This document shows positions 9,449 through 18,553 of a stretch of 64,000 bases of DNA, piece after piece (the stretch's first letter is position 1; each line of letters starts with the position of its first letter). This DNA comes from Fontivivens sp964399735 (GTDB lineage Bacteria > Zhuqueibacterota > Zhuqueibacteria > Residuimicrobiales > Krinioviventaceae): the NCBI GenBank assembly GCA_964399735.1, contig CAYNSO010000004.1, positions 1 to 64,000 on the forward strand. Direction: 5' to 3'. The notes beneath the pieces were generated by a model. It ran no database searches and was not told the origin of the DNA. It worked only from the letters and a program-made list of their open reading frames with translations. A program made the translations under genes and the position numbers.

Positions 9449-10486
9449 TTAAAAAAACGCTTTGGCTAGTTTTAAAATTCCCTGTTTCCAGGGTAAACGA
9501 TGGGAAATACCGGTTACCTTGACGGCAGGATCGTAATTTTGCAGATACCAGTGGTAATTGCGTACCAGCGCATCTTTATTGGAAAATTGCGGGGTAAACT
9601 TTAACTGTTTTTCCGCTTTTTCCACCGATACAAAAGAATCTTTGGAAGCTGTTTCATAAATCCATTTGTAAAGCGGGGAAAGTTTTAGCATTTCCAGAAA
9701 ACGCAGCACGTAGATAACAGGAGTGTCCGGAAAGGGGATGATTTTTTTGTTATGCCCGGCTTTATCAAGAACCGCCATATAATCTTCTTTCATGGTGGTA
9801 AATTCTTTGGCGCCAATATTAAATATATCGTTTACCCGGGTCTGTTCGTCGGTAAGGCAGATATAAATAACCCGGCACAGGTCTTCTACATCCAGTAACT
9901 GGTAGCGGTTTTTACCGTTACCGATCATGGGAAAATTCTTGCCGTCCCTGGCCCATTCGTAAAAAATAGCAAAGACGCCCAGTCGTTCCGGCCCGATAAA
10001 TGATTTGGGGCGGATGATCGGCACACACATGCCTTTTTGCCGAAATTCCAGGCACACCTCTTCAGCCAAAATTTTGGCTTCGCCATAGGGGCCAACGCCG
10101 ATCAATGGATCGTCTTCATAGAGTGGATGGTGATCTGGAATGCCATAAACGGCTGTGGAAGATATATGCACAACCCGTTTTACTTTATGTTCCCAGGCTT
10201 CCTGCAGAACAATGCGGGTGCCCTGAACGTCGGTAGAAAATATTTCTTCTTTGCTATATAAAGGTAAAGCAGCAGCGCAGTGGATGACCCAGTCTACACC
10301 CGGCATCAATTTTTTTACTGTATCCTGATGACGGATATCGCCGATTACCGCATTGATTTTATTTTTTTCCGGATAATCAAATTCAACCAGGTCAAGAGAT
10401 GTAATATCTGTAATACCCTGTTGCAAAAGATAGCGAATTAAATTAATACCCAGAAATCCGCTGCCCCCGGTAACCAGTACTTTCAT
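9449..10486 (-). CDS. NAD-dependent epimerase/dehydratase (extended SDR)
   Basis: 345 residues with a full extended short-chain dehydrogenase layout: N-terminal Rossmann motif GGSGFLG (residues 7-13), 'DIRHQD' and 'VIHCAAALP' strands, catalytic Tyr and Lys in 'GPYGEAK' (about 133-138), and 'RPKSFIGPERLGVF'. Such enzymes act on nucleotide sugars or on sterol-like and other hydroxyl substrates; the exact substrate cannot be told. It lies 180 bases downstream of a decaprenyl-phosphate phosphoribosyltransferase homologue in the same direction, which suggests polyprenyl-linked sugar or glycolipid chemistry; that is inference. The start ATG has GGAG six bases upstream. A hairpin terminator follows. 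Confidence 0.85.
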   Translation of the reverse strand: MKVLVTGGSGFLGINLIRYLLQQGITDITSLDLVEFDYPEKNKINAVIGDIRHQDTVKKLMPGVDWVIHCAAALPLYSKEEIFSTDVQGTRIVLQEAWEHKVKRVVHISSTAVYGIPDHHPLYEDDPLIGVGPYGEAKILAEEVCLEFRQKGMCVPIIRPKSFIGPERLGVFAIFYEWARDGKNFPMIGNGKNRYQLLDVEDLCRVIYICLTDEQTRVNDIFNIGAKEFTTMKEDYMAVLDKAGHNKKIIPFPDTPVIYVLRFLEMLKLSPLYKWIYETASKDSFVSVEKAEKQLKFTPQFSNKDALVRNYHWYLQNYDPAVKVTGISHRLPWKQGILKLAKAFF

Positions 10487-10666
10487 TTTGGCTCCATGTT
10501 GTTTGTTACTGTTTTTTGAATGATTATAAAAAATCAGGCTTTGTGTTTTTGTTGCGGTAAAAAGCCTGTCTATTTCGATAAAAAATTAAAAACTCTTCAC
10601 CTGGAAACGGACGTTTATCCCTGGTTCCAGTTTCAGCCTGTTGTAACGGCACGTATCCATACGGTG

Positions 10667-11536
10667 TTAAAAGTATATAACAAGAACCACTGTAACAAAA
10701 TAAAGAAAAACACAAAAAAGAATGGGTTTGTCTCTGACAATTGTTGTTTCCGGGGTTTCACCGAGGTTGTGACGATACGCCAGATAAAGATAGCGGAACA
10801 GTCCATAAATTACAAAAGGCAAAGTTATGATCAGATTTCTGGTGCCGAATTTGGCGACTGTTCCTGCATCGAGAGTATAGAGAGCATAAGCCATAAGGCA
10901 AGATGCTGTAACAATGTTGATCATCATATCCAGGTAGTTCAGATCATAACCGGATAAAGTCTGGCGGACATTGCCGGCGTTATTGCCCAGGGCAATGATC
11001 TCGGCGCGACGTTTGTTGAGGGCAAAAAACAGCGCCAGAAACAGGGTGCAAATAATAAGCCAGGAAGAAACATGTTCGTTAATAGCAAAAGCGCCGCCAA
11101 TTGCCCGGAACATAAACCCGGAAGCAATAATCATAACGTCAATAATTATAATGTGTTTCAGGTAAAGAGAATAAAGCAGGGTCGTAAGAAAATAGGAACT
11201 GATAACAATGCCAAATTTCCAGTTTAAATAAAAACTGCAAAAAATGCTGATAAAAATCAGCGCCAAAGCCAGCGATAAAGCGGTTTTGGCTGAAATTTTT
11301 CCTGAGGCGATTGGGCGATGTTTTTTACGGGGATGCAAGGCGTCTTTTTCGCGATCCAGCACATCGTTAACCAGGTATGTACTGCCGGAGATCATGCAAA
11401 AGATAATAAAAGCCAGAACCGAGTTTTGTAACATTTGGGGATCAAATAAATCTTCAGCAAAGATAGCGCCCGCAAAAACCAAAACATTTTTTATCCATTG
11501 TTTCGGTCGCAATGCAACCAGAAAATTTTTCAACAT
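10667..11536 (-). CDS. UbiA-family prenyltransferase, decaprenyl-phosphate phosphoribosyltransferase-like
   Basis: 289 residues and about eight to nine membrane segments. The N-terminus 'LVALRPKQWIKNVLVFAG' and the first aspartate-rich motif 'NDVLDREKDALHPRK' followed by 'RPIASGKIS' fit the branch of the UbiA superfamily that transfers phosphoribose to decaprenyl phosphate (Rv3806c type). There it makes the lipid-linked precursor of arabinose. In bacteria without arabinogalactan, the homologues may make other polyprenyl ribose carriers; the product here is inferred. The same-strand epimerase gene downstream could modify that lipid or an unrelated sugar. The protein is integral to the inner membrane. 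Confidence 0.85.
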   Translation of the reverse strand: MLKNFLVALRPKQWIKNVLVFAGAIFAEDLFDPQMLQNSVLAFIIFCMISGSTYLVNDVLDREKDALHPRKKHRPIASGKISAKTALSLALALIFISIFCSFYLNWKFGIVISSYFLTTLLYSLYLKHIIIIDVMIIASGFMFRAIGGAFAINEHVSSWLIICTLFLALFFALNKRRAEIIALGNNAGNVRQTLSGYDLNYLDMMINIVTASCLMAYALYTLDAGTVAKFGTRNLIITLPFVIYGLFRYLYLAYRHNLGETPETTIVRDKPILFCVFLYFVTVVLVIYF

Positions 11537-11604
11537 GTCTGTTTTATCAGGAATTTGGTGTAATTGACCCGGCAGAGTAACGGAGACTAGTCCGTTATCA
11601 GTCT

Positions 11605-11640
11605 GCCGGACAGGTCGTTTTTTATTGTTACCTGTCCGGC
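11605..11640 (-). terminator. hairpin after the first giant gene
   Basis: A perfect 11-bp inverted repeat (GCCGGACAGGT / ACCTGTCCGGC) with a 14-base loop sits 16 bases beyond the stop of the minus-strand giant gene. There is no clear T run after it, so it may be a terminator or an mRNA 3' end stabiliser. Confidence 0.5.
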
Positions 11641-11655
11641 ATCAAGATAACTATT

Positions 11656-14600
11656 TTATTTTAATAATAAAAGTTTTTTTGTATTACAATATTCTCCGGT
11701 TTTCATTCTGTAGAAATATACACCAGAGGGAACCAGCAAACCGAGCTCGTTGCGCGAGTCCCAGATCAGTTTATGGTATCCTGCTTCAAACTGGTTGTCG
11801 GCAAGTGTGCGAACCAGCTGACCATTGTAGTTAAAGATACTCAAAGCTACATAACCGGGGGACGGCAGTTCAAAGCTGATTGTTGTAACCGGGTTAAATG
11901 GATTGGGATAATTTTGTCCGAGCGTTATTTTCTCCGGCAGAGGAACCTGCGCCATGACCGGGCCATGCTCGGTGACAAAACCGCTTGAGCTAATATCCTG
12001 TAACTTGTAATAGTATTTCACACCCGCTTTGGCGTCATTATCCTTGAAGGAGTAATTACGATCAGCAGACGGTTTGATTAGCGATTCGTTGATTTTTTCA
12101 TAAACGCCATTTTCAAGTTTGCTTTTAAGAATATTAAAACCAAGGTTGCCTGTTTCCGAGTTTGTTTGCCAAATTACTTCAACACCCTCTTTGCCGGCAA
12201 CCGCGGCCAGATTGTTCAATTCAATAGCAGTCAAAAAGACAGACCAGCGAATACATTTTTCACAAGAGCCATCTGAAACAATAACCTGGACAACATTATA
12301 GGGGTCAGGAAAGAATTCCTTTTTAAAAGGAATCGTCAGAACAGAATCGGAACCGTTATAAATATCGTTAACCCGCCATTCAAAAGTTAGCGGATCTCTG
12401 TCGGGATCGTAAGTAGATACTTTAAAGAATACAGTATAATCATCCTGACTGACGGGCATGGACAAGGTGTCTTGAGGTTCAAAATAAGTGATAACCGGGC
12501 AGCGGTTTTCTACAATAACAGTAAAATTTATGCTGGTGGTATCTGCCGCGCTATATGGGTCTTTGGTAATAAAAGTAACCTGATGATCGCCTTTTTGTGA
12601 AGCATCGGGTTGCCAGAAAAAAGTATGCGAGAGCGTGGAATCGAAATCGGCAAAAGCCGGCAATCCACGCACACCAAAAGTCAAGGGATCCTGGTCTGCA
12701 TCCGTTGCCGAAATGTTTTGAGAATAGGTGTTGCCACAGGTGATGGAAACCTGCTCCGGCAGGGGGTTAAAAACCGGCGCGGTATTGACAACCACAGCAG
12801 TAAACAACACCGGCGAGCCCTCCGCTTCATGGGGAGACGCCTGCAATTGATGCATACCGGTTTCGTATTTTACAGTCCATTTTACCGTAGCAATTCCCTG
12901 ATCGTTGGTTAAAACCGGTTGCGTTTTATCCAAAACGCCATCGCCGCGGATTACAGCAAAGTTGATTTTTTCCGCATTAACCGGTTTGCCCCAGGCATTT
13001 AACGCCAGCGCTCCAACATTGACGGGGCTGTTGGGACGGACGGTGGAACCGTCGCCGGTTGTTTTTGACAGAGTTATGGAACGATTCGCTTCGACTATAA
13101 AATCAAAAACAACAGAACCATAAGCCCCGGCAGACGCGCGTATTTTATGCAGCCCGCTCAGCGTGCCGGATCGGAAAACTGCTGTGGCCCGGCCATTGTT
13201 GTTTGTCGGTATGGATACCGGCGACGTAAACTGGCCCTGACCTTCTCCTGTTCCCAGGATTAATTCAAAGTCAACATCATAATTGACAATCGGACTGTCT
13301 AGTGTATCTATGATGGCAACGGTAAAGCTGAAATCCTGATCAATCAAGCCAAGCAAAGAATCGGCCGATACTTTGGTAATGTTGGCGAGACTTGGCGCCA
13401 TGGCTATGGCGGTAATTTCGTGATTACCGGCGATGCCGTTGACCACGGCGTTCAAATGTTGAATGCCGATCACCGGGCCCAGGGTCCAGTGCACCAGGGC
13501 TCTGCCATCGGCATTGGTTTTTACCGGCTGCGTTTCAGTGATTGAACCGCCACCATCTGTAACGCTAAAGGTTACCTGAATATCTTGAACCGGATGATTA
13601 TAGCTGTCTTGTACCAAAACGCCAACCTGCTCCGGTAGTTGTTTGCCGGCTACTGCAAACTGGCCTGTACCTGAAAGACTGACAATTGCCGGAGCGCCGG
13701 TAATAAAGGTCACGGTATCGCGGCACATCATTTGATTTTCGACCATAGCCCATACCGTTACCTGGCCAACATTCAGCGAAGTTATGGAACCGGTAGCTAT
13801 GCCGTTCTGGTTTGTCACCTCTGCGGGTTGTGTTACAATCACATCAATCCCTGCGGTTTGCAGGATGACATTTTTATCCGCAACCGGGTTATTAAAGGCG
13901 TCTCGCAGAGTAACGGTAATGTTTGATTTGCTGGTTCCATTTGCCAGAATATTGGTAGTTGCATTCATAAGACAAGTTGCCGGATCCGGTGCGCCGGTAA
14001 TGGCAGTAATGGAGAAATCTATCGGCGAGCCTTGCAATTCTCCATCCGGCAGCCCGTTATCGGAAGTCGCCCGAACCGTTGCTATGCCGGGAGTGTTGCG
14101 CAGCTTGAGGCTGACACGGGCAATGCCGTACTGATCGGAATTAACAGACAGGTTTGTGTAGGTATTGTTGAGCAGGCTGCCGGCTCCGGAAGTTACCTGA
14201 AATTCTACAGGGTGATTGGCGACCGGCGCAAGATTGGCGTCCAAAACTTTGATCTTTAATGAATCGGCCACAACCCGGCCAGCGGTGCCGGACAAGTTTG
14301 CTTTTGAAATATTGACAATTTGCGTGGCTGTGCTTTTTCTGCCGGTTGCAATAAATTGAATGGGGGACCCGGTGAGAGAGACGCCATTAAATTTTGCCAC
14401 TGCTTCAAATTGATAATCAACATAATTGGAACCCAATGTAGCGGTAGCGGAGACATAGCCATCTTTATCGGTTCGTTTGGTAACTGTATTTTCACCGGAA
14501 AAATGCGCACCCGGAGTATAACTGATAAATTCTACTTCGTGACCTTTGATCGGAATTCCCTTGTCATCAGTAACCTTTACTTTAAAAGGCAAAGGCAGGG

Positions 14601-17600
14601 CAGCGCTGACGCGGCCGGTTTGATTGTTTCCGCTATCATAAACAAGTCTGGCAGGATCGCCGGGGCCGGTAGATGCAAGAAAAATTAGCGGACTGTTGAT
14701 GAGCGGGGCGCCGTTATTAAAACTGCGCGCTTCAACCAGGTTTGTATAAGCGGTTGTGCCTAACGTTAAATTGGCAGACGCGCGGCCAACTTCATTGGTA
14801 ATTTTGGTGATTTCGGCAAGGCCGTCAATTAATCCGCCGCCTTCAGTTACTTTAAAGTTGACATTATGGCCGGATATAGTATTTAAAAATGAATCGCGTA
14901 CGACGACAACAAAGGGTAATGCCAGGGGCAATCCTTGTGAGCCGGACTGATTATTCCCGGACACATAATCGATACGAGCCGGGGCTGCAGCAATACCATT
15001 GGCAAAAAAAGTCACCGGCGAACCGGTCAATCCATCAACGCTGGCAACTACTATGTTTTCACCGGCTGTATCATCCAGTTTAAGATAAGCGGAAGCGATA
15101 CCGTTATTATTGGTTATAACATTTACTGTATTGGTATTGTTAATTTTACCTTCGCCTTTTGTTACCGAAAAAGTTACCTGAACATCTGTGACCGGATTAT
15201 TAAACGCATCGACAACCTGCGCTTGAAACGGAGTTGGCAAGGTTCTGTTTACTATGCCGGTTTGATTATTGCTGGCGGCTACTTGTTTTAATTCAGCGGC
15301 AGCGCCGCCGGTTGCCGACGCTTTAAAAATCACCGGTGAACCGGAAGCTCCGGCAGACGCAGCGTGGAACACATAAATTGTGTCGCCGGCGGTTGTACCC
15401 AGGGTTGCTGCGGCGCTGGCTATGCCCTGGTCATCGGTTTGTACGTTGACAGCGTTTTGTCCGCCAAAATTTCCATTCCCGCTGATTACTTTGAATTGTA
15501 CAGTATGGCCCGCTACCGGGGCGTCGGTATAATCTGAAATTTTTACACGAAAAGGATCAAGGGTAGAGTTGATCGCTTTGGTTTGATAATTACCGGACTG
15601 GTAAACTATTTTTTGCTGCGGGGGCTCTGCCGTTGCGGTAAAGACCAATGGGCTGTTTTGCAAGGGGGCGCTGTTATAAACCGAAGTAACAGTGAGTGTT
15701 TGGGCGCCTGGGGTTGAACCCAGCAGCCATTCCACCTGCGCCTGTCCCTGTGAATCGGTGAGTACCTGTAATGTTGATGTGCCCGTTTGGTTGATGGCTC
15801 CATCGCCGGTGGTGATGGTAAAGATAACGGCATGATTGGCGATTACATTCTGGTATTGATCGGTTACCCGGACAACCAGAGGCGTTGTAAGGGGCTGCGA
15901 TATGTACCCGGATTGTGCATCACCGGATTGTTTGGTGATAATTGCCGGGTTGGCAACAGTTGGTGTTATGTTTATTGTGCCCGGCGACCCTTGCAGATGC
16001 GTGCCGTTATATTGTACGGAATAGGTTAGAATATTGGCAGTGTTGGCCGTGGTTCCCATTTTCCATATAACCTGGGCGGCGCCGTTTTGATCGGAGGTTA
16101 CTGTTTTTTGAATATCGGAACTGTTATCGAGCGAACCACCGCCGGAGGTTACAGTAAAAACCACATCGGCGCCGGGGGCCGGGTCGCTATTTTCATCGAG
16201 CACCTGTACAACTATGGGGCTTGCCAGGTTTTGTCCCACAACGCCGGATTGTTGATCACCGGTAACGGAAATATGGTCGGGCACCACCATTTGCGGATTA
16301 ATTTCAAATAACTGGTTTACGGCAATCCCTTCATAATTCCGGGGAGTTTCACCCGGCAATTGAATGACAATATCAACGGCTGAATTTGTGCCTACGCCAA
16401 AATGCTGCACCAGCGACTCCTGGCAATTGTAACCGGATATTGTATAAACATTCCGATAACCAAGCAGATAATCTGACTGGTTTATTTTATTTGCTTCATA
16501 AACCCATATTTTTGCGCCAATTCCAACAATCTTTCCCTGCTGGTTTTTGATTGCTACTTTGATGTAATTATTCGAGTTGTCTGTAACATTACGGTACAGA
16601 TGATTGCGGCCAAAGCTAAGCGTTGTGTAGGAAACGCCGTTATACATATTGCCTTTGGCAGCGCCATACAGATCGAGCTTGCCGTCCATATCATAATCAA
16701 GAAAAACACTGCCGCGGCCATCAGCGTAAATTGCTTCAGCGCCGGTACCGGTCAATTCAGTAAAAGCGCCGTTACCCCGGTTACGGTAAAGGCGTGAAGA
16801 GTGGTCGGAAACGGCATCCCGACGATTATTTTTTACAGCGTACAAATCCTGAAAACCGTCATTATCAATATCCCCGGCGACGACTCCATAGCTTTCAAGG
16901 GCAATATTGATCGTATTGGTTACCCTGTTAAAATTACCGTCGCCCTGGTTGTTTAACACTTCGGTGGCAGGGCTCAGGGTGCTGGAGGTACTGGAAATGG
17001 CAACAAAAATATCCAGGTCGCCATCGTTGTCATAATCAAAAAAAGTGCTGCTATTCGCTTTAACTCCGCTGCCAAAGTGTGCATTGCGGTCGGCTGCTTC
17101 GTTGGTAAAAGAACCATTTTTATTGTTTATCATTAAACCACACGGGGCATTGCGCTGGGTGATATATATATCCACCCAGCCGTCACCATCAACATCGCCG
17201 GCTATAGCGCTAACTACCGCGCCGGTGGGTGCGCCGGACAACCGGGAAGCATCGGCAATAAAATTGCCGTCACCCTGGTTAACATATAGTTCGTGTGCGC
17301 CGGTTACATTGGCAACGAACAGGTCAAGATCACCGTCATTATCAATATCGAGCGCCAGGGCGTTAGCTGTATTGACTGTGGCCGTGCTCAAACCTCTTGA
17401 GGAGGTTTGGTCGGCAAATACATTGCTGCCATTATTGATAAATAATTTATTTTGCGAGTTTGCTGTCGAGATAAATACATCCAGGTTACCATCTTTATTA
17501 AAGTCTGCATACAAAGAGGCATTTGAATACTCTGCCAGATTTAAACCCATGGAGGCAGCCTGTTCAGTAAAGGCGCCTGTTTCGCTATTCATATATAACT

Positions 17601-18465
17601 GGTTCGCCTGGGCGCTGGTGGTGTTTGTAAAATTTATATAAATATCATCGAAACGATCTGAATTGATGTCTGCAATGGAAATTCCCTGATCGCCATAAAG
17701 CTTGTCGGCGGCCAGCGGTGAATTTCTGGAAACATCAATGAATTGATAATTGCTTTCCGGGCCAAGTATTTTTAATTCTGTAAATATCGGGCCGGCCATT
17801 GCTTCGTAATCATTGGATTTTCCCAGGTATATCCAGGAGAAATTTTCAATTTGATCTTTAAAGGAATCCACAATTGACAGCACTTGTGTGGAACCAAGGA
17901 AAACCTGAACCCAGATATTTTTGGGGTTCCAGACAAATTTAAAGGTATACTCTTTGGTTTTATCCCAGGTTACCAGCGGTGTGTTTTTCACTTTCATGTT
18001 GTCTGTACCATAAAAAGGCGTGTAAACCGCCTTCCATGCAGCCCGGGTTCCGGAAAGAAGGGCAGGATTGTTATCTTCGCATTTAATAAAGATATAGGAA
18101 CCGGTCGTTGCATTGGCCGTTTTATATTGAGCGGCCTCATCGGACCAGATCGACATGATCGTCCAGTCGTCCTTAACCTGGTTAACCGGGTCAAGATTTT
18201 TTACCTTGACCTGCATGGTTCCTTCAAAGGGCAAATAGTGTTTCAGGTTTATTTTCAACTGGCTGTTAGAGCCGGTAGTTTGCCAGCCTTGTCCTGAAAC
18301 AAAAGCGCCGGCGGTATTGGTTACAACGCCAATATCTTTGGTTCCGGCGCTTTGTAAGTCATCCTGATACAAAACTTTGTTATGTGATGGAGGAGTTTGC
18401 GCCATACCGGAGACAGCCGTAAAGAAAAATACTGTCAGTACGAAAAAACAAATTTTTTTATACAT
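11656..18465 (-). CDS. giant secreted protein: FG-GAP/VCBS propeller, ASPIC/UnbV, 11 Ig-like repeats, T9SS sorting domain
   Basis: 2269 residues. The order is: signal peptide (about 1-22); a beta-sandwich of about 220 residues, possibly carbohydrate- or ligand-binding; seven FG-GAP/VCBS repeats (about 265-595), each with a calcium-loop core such as DIDNDGDLDLF or DYDNDGDLDIF, predicting a seven-bladed propeller; an ASPIC/UnbV-like module to about 728; eleven Ig-like repeats of roughly 106 residues (730-1895), most starting with 'SGNNQTG'-type turns; a cadherin/Ig-like pair with 'DADQDPLTF' and 'DPDRDPLTFEWRV'; a fibronectin III-like part; and a C-terminal sorting domain with 'QNYPNPFNP' near 2185. 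It is predicted to be exported by the type IX system and attached to or released from the surface. The likely role is an adhesin or binding protein, not an enzyme. It lies 88 bases downstream of a paralogue of the same design. Confidence 0.88.
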   Translation of the reverse strand: MYKKICFFVLTVFFFTAVSGMAQTPPSHNKVLYQDDLQSAGTKDIGVVTNTAGAFVSGQGWQTTGSNSQLKINLKHYLPFEGTMQVKVKNLDPVNQVKDDWTIMSIWSDEAAQYKTANATTGSYIFIKCEDNNPALLSGTRAAWKAVYTPFYGTDNMKVKNTPLVTWDKTKEYTFKFVWNPKNIWVQVFLGSTQVLSIVDSFKDQIENFSWIYLGKSNDYEAMAGPIFTELKILGPESNYQFIDVSRNSPLAADKLYGDQGISIADINSDRFDDIYINFTNTTSAQANQLYMNSETGAFTEQAASMGLNLAEYSNASLYADFNKDGNLDVFISTANSQNKLFINNGSNVFADQTSSRGLSTATVNTANALALDIDNDGDLDLFVANVTGAHELYVNQGDGNFIADASRLSGAPTGAVVSAIAGDVDGDGWVDIYITQRNAPCGLMINNKNGSFTNEAADRNAHFGSGVKANSSTFFDYDNDGDLDIFVAISSTSSTLSPATEVLNNQGDGNFNRVTNTINIALESYGVVAGDIDNDGFQDLYAVKNNRRDAVSDHSSRLYRNRGNGAFTELTGTGAEAIYADGRGSVFLDYDMDGKLDLYGAAKGNMYNGVSYTTLSFGRNHLYRNVTDNSNNYIKVAIKNQQGKIVGIGAKIWVYEANKINQSDYLLGYRNVYTISGYNCQESLVQHFGVGTNSAVDIVIQLPGETPRNYEGIAVNQLFEINPQMVVPDHISVTGDQQSGVVGQNLASPIVVQVLDENSDPAPGADVVFTVTSGGGSLDNSSDIQKTVTSDQNGAAQVIWKMGTTANTANILTYSVQYNGTHLQGSPGTINITPTVANPAIITKQSGDAQSGYISQPLTTPLVVRVTDQYQNVIANHAVIFTITTGDGAINQTGTSTLQVLTDSQGQAQVEWLLGSTPGAQTLTVTSVYNSAPLQNSPLVFTATAEPPQQKIVYQSGNYQTKAINSTLDPFRVKISDYTDAPVAGHTVQFKVISGNGNFGGQNAVNVQTDDQGIASAAATLGTTAGDTIYVFHAASAGASGSPVIFKASATGGAAAELKQVAASNNQTGIVNRTLPTPFQAQVVDAFNNPVTDVQVTFSVTKGEGKINNTNTVNVITNNNGIASAYLKLDDTAGENIVVASVDGLTGSPVTFFANGIAAAPARIDYVSGNNQSGSQGLPLALPFVVVVRDSFLNTISGHNVNFKVTEGGGLIDGLAEITKITNEVGRASANLTLGTTAYTNLVEARSFNNGAPLINSPLIFLASTGPGDPARLVYDSGNNQTGRVSAALPLPFKVKVTDDKGIPIKGHEVEFISYTPGAHFSGENTVTKRTDKDGYVSATATLGSNYVDYQFEAVAKFNGVSLTGSPIQFIATGRKSTATQIVNISKANLSGTAGRVVADSLKIKVLDANLAPVANHPVEFQVTSGAGSLLNNTYTNLSVNSDQYGIARVSLKLRNTPGIATVRATSDNGLPDGELQGSPIDFSITAITGAPDPATCLMNATTNILANGTSKSNITVTLRDAFNNPVADKNVILQTAGIDVIVTQPAEVTNQNGIATGSITSLNVGQVTVWAMVENQMMCRDTVTFITGAPAIVSLSGTGQFAVAGKQLPEQVGVLVQDSYNHPVQDIQVTFSVTDGGGSITETQPVKTNADGRALVHWTLGPVIGIQHLNAVVNGIAGNHEITAIAMAPSLANITKVSADSLLGLIDQDFSFTVAIIDTLDSPIVNYDVDFELILGTGEGQGQFTSPVSIPTNNNGRATAVFRSGTLSGLHKIRASAGAYGSVVFDFIVEANRSITLSKTTGDGSTVRPNSPVNVGALALNAWGKPVNAEKINFAVIRGDGVLDKTQPVLTNDQGIATVKWTVKYETGMHQLQASPHEAEGSPVLFTAVVVNTAPVFNPLPEQVSITCGNTYSQNISATDADQDPLTFGVRGLPAFADFDSTLSHTFFWQPDASQKGDHQVTFITKDPYSAADTTSINFTVIVENRCPVITYFEPQDTLSMPVSQDDYTVFFKVSTYDPDRDPLTFEWRVNDIYNGSDSVLTIPFKKEFFPDPYNVVQVIVSDGSCEKCIRWSVFLTAIELNNLAAVAGKEGVEVIWQTNSETGNLGFNILKSKLENGVYEKINESLIKPSADRNYSFKDNDAKAGVKYYYKLQDISSSGFVTEHGPVMAQVPLPEKITLGQNYPNPFNPVTTISFELPSPGYVALSIFNYNGQLVRTLADNQFEAGYHKLIWDSRNELGLLVPSGVYFYRMKTGEYCNTKKLLLLK

Positions 18466-18553
18466 GAGTATACCTGCTAACGTTTTAATTATTTGATGTT
18501 TATTTAAAAATATACCAAAAAAAATTTACTTTTCAAAACAGCCATTTTTAAAA

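Noticed and set aside
10520..10957. 145-codon plus-strand and 63-codon minus-strand open frames
   Set aside because: They overlap the prenyltransferase gene or its downstream spacer and have no protein-like features.
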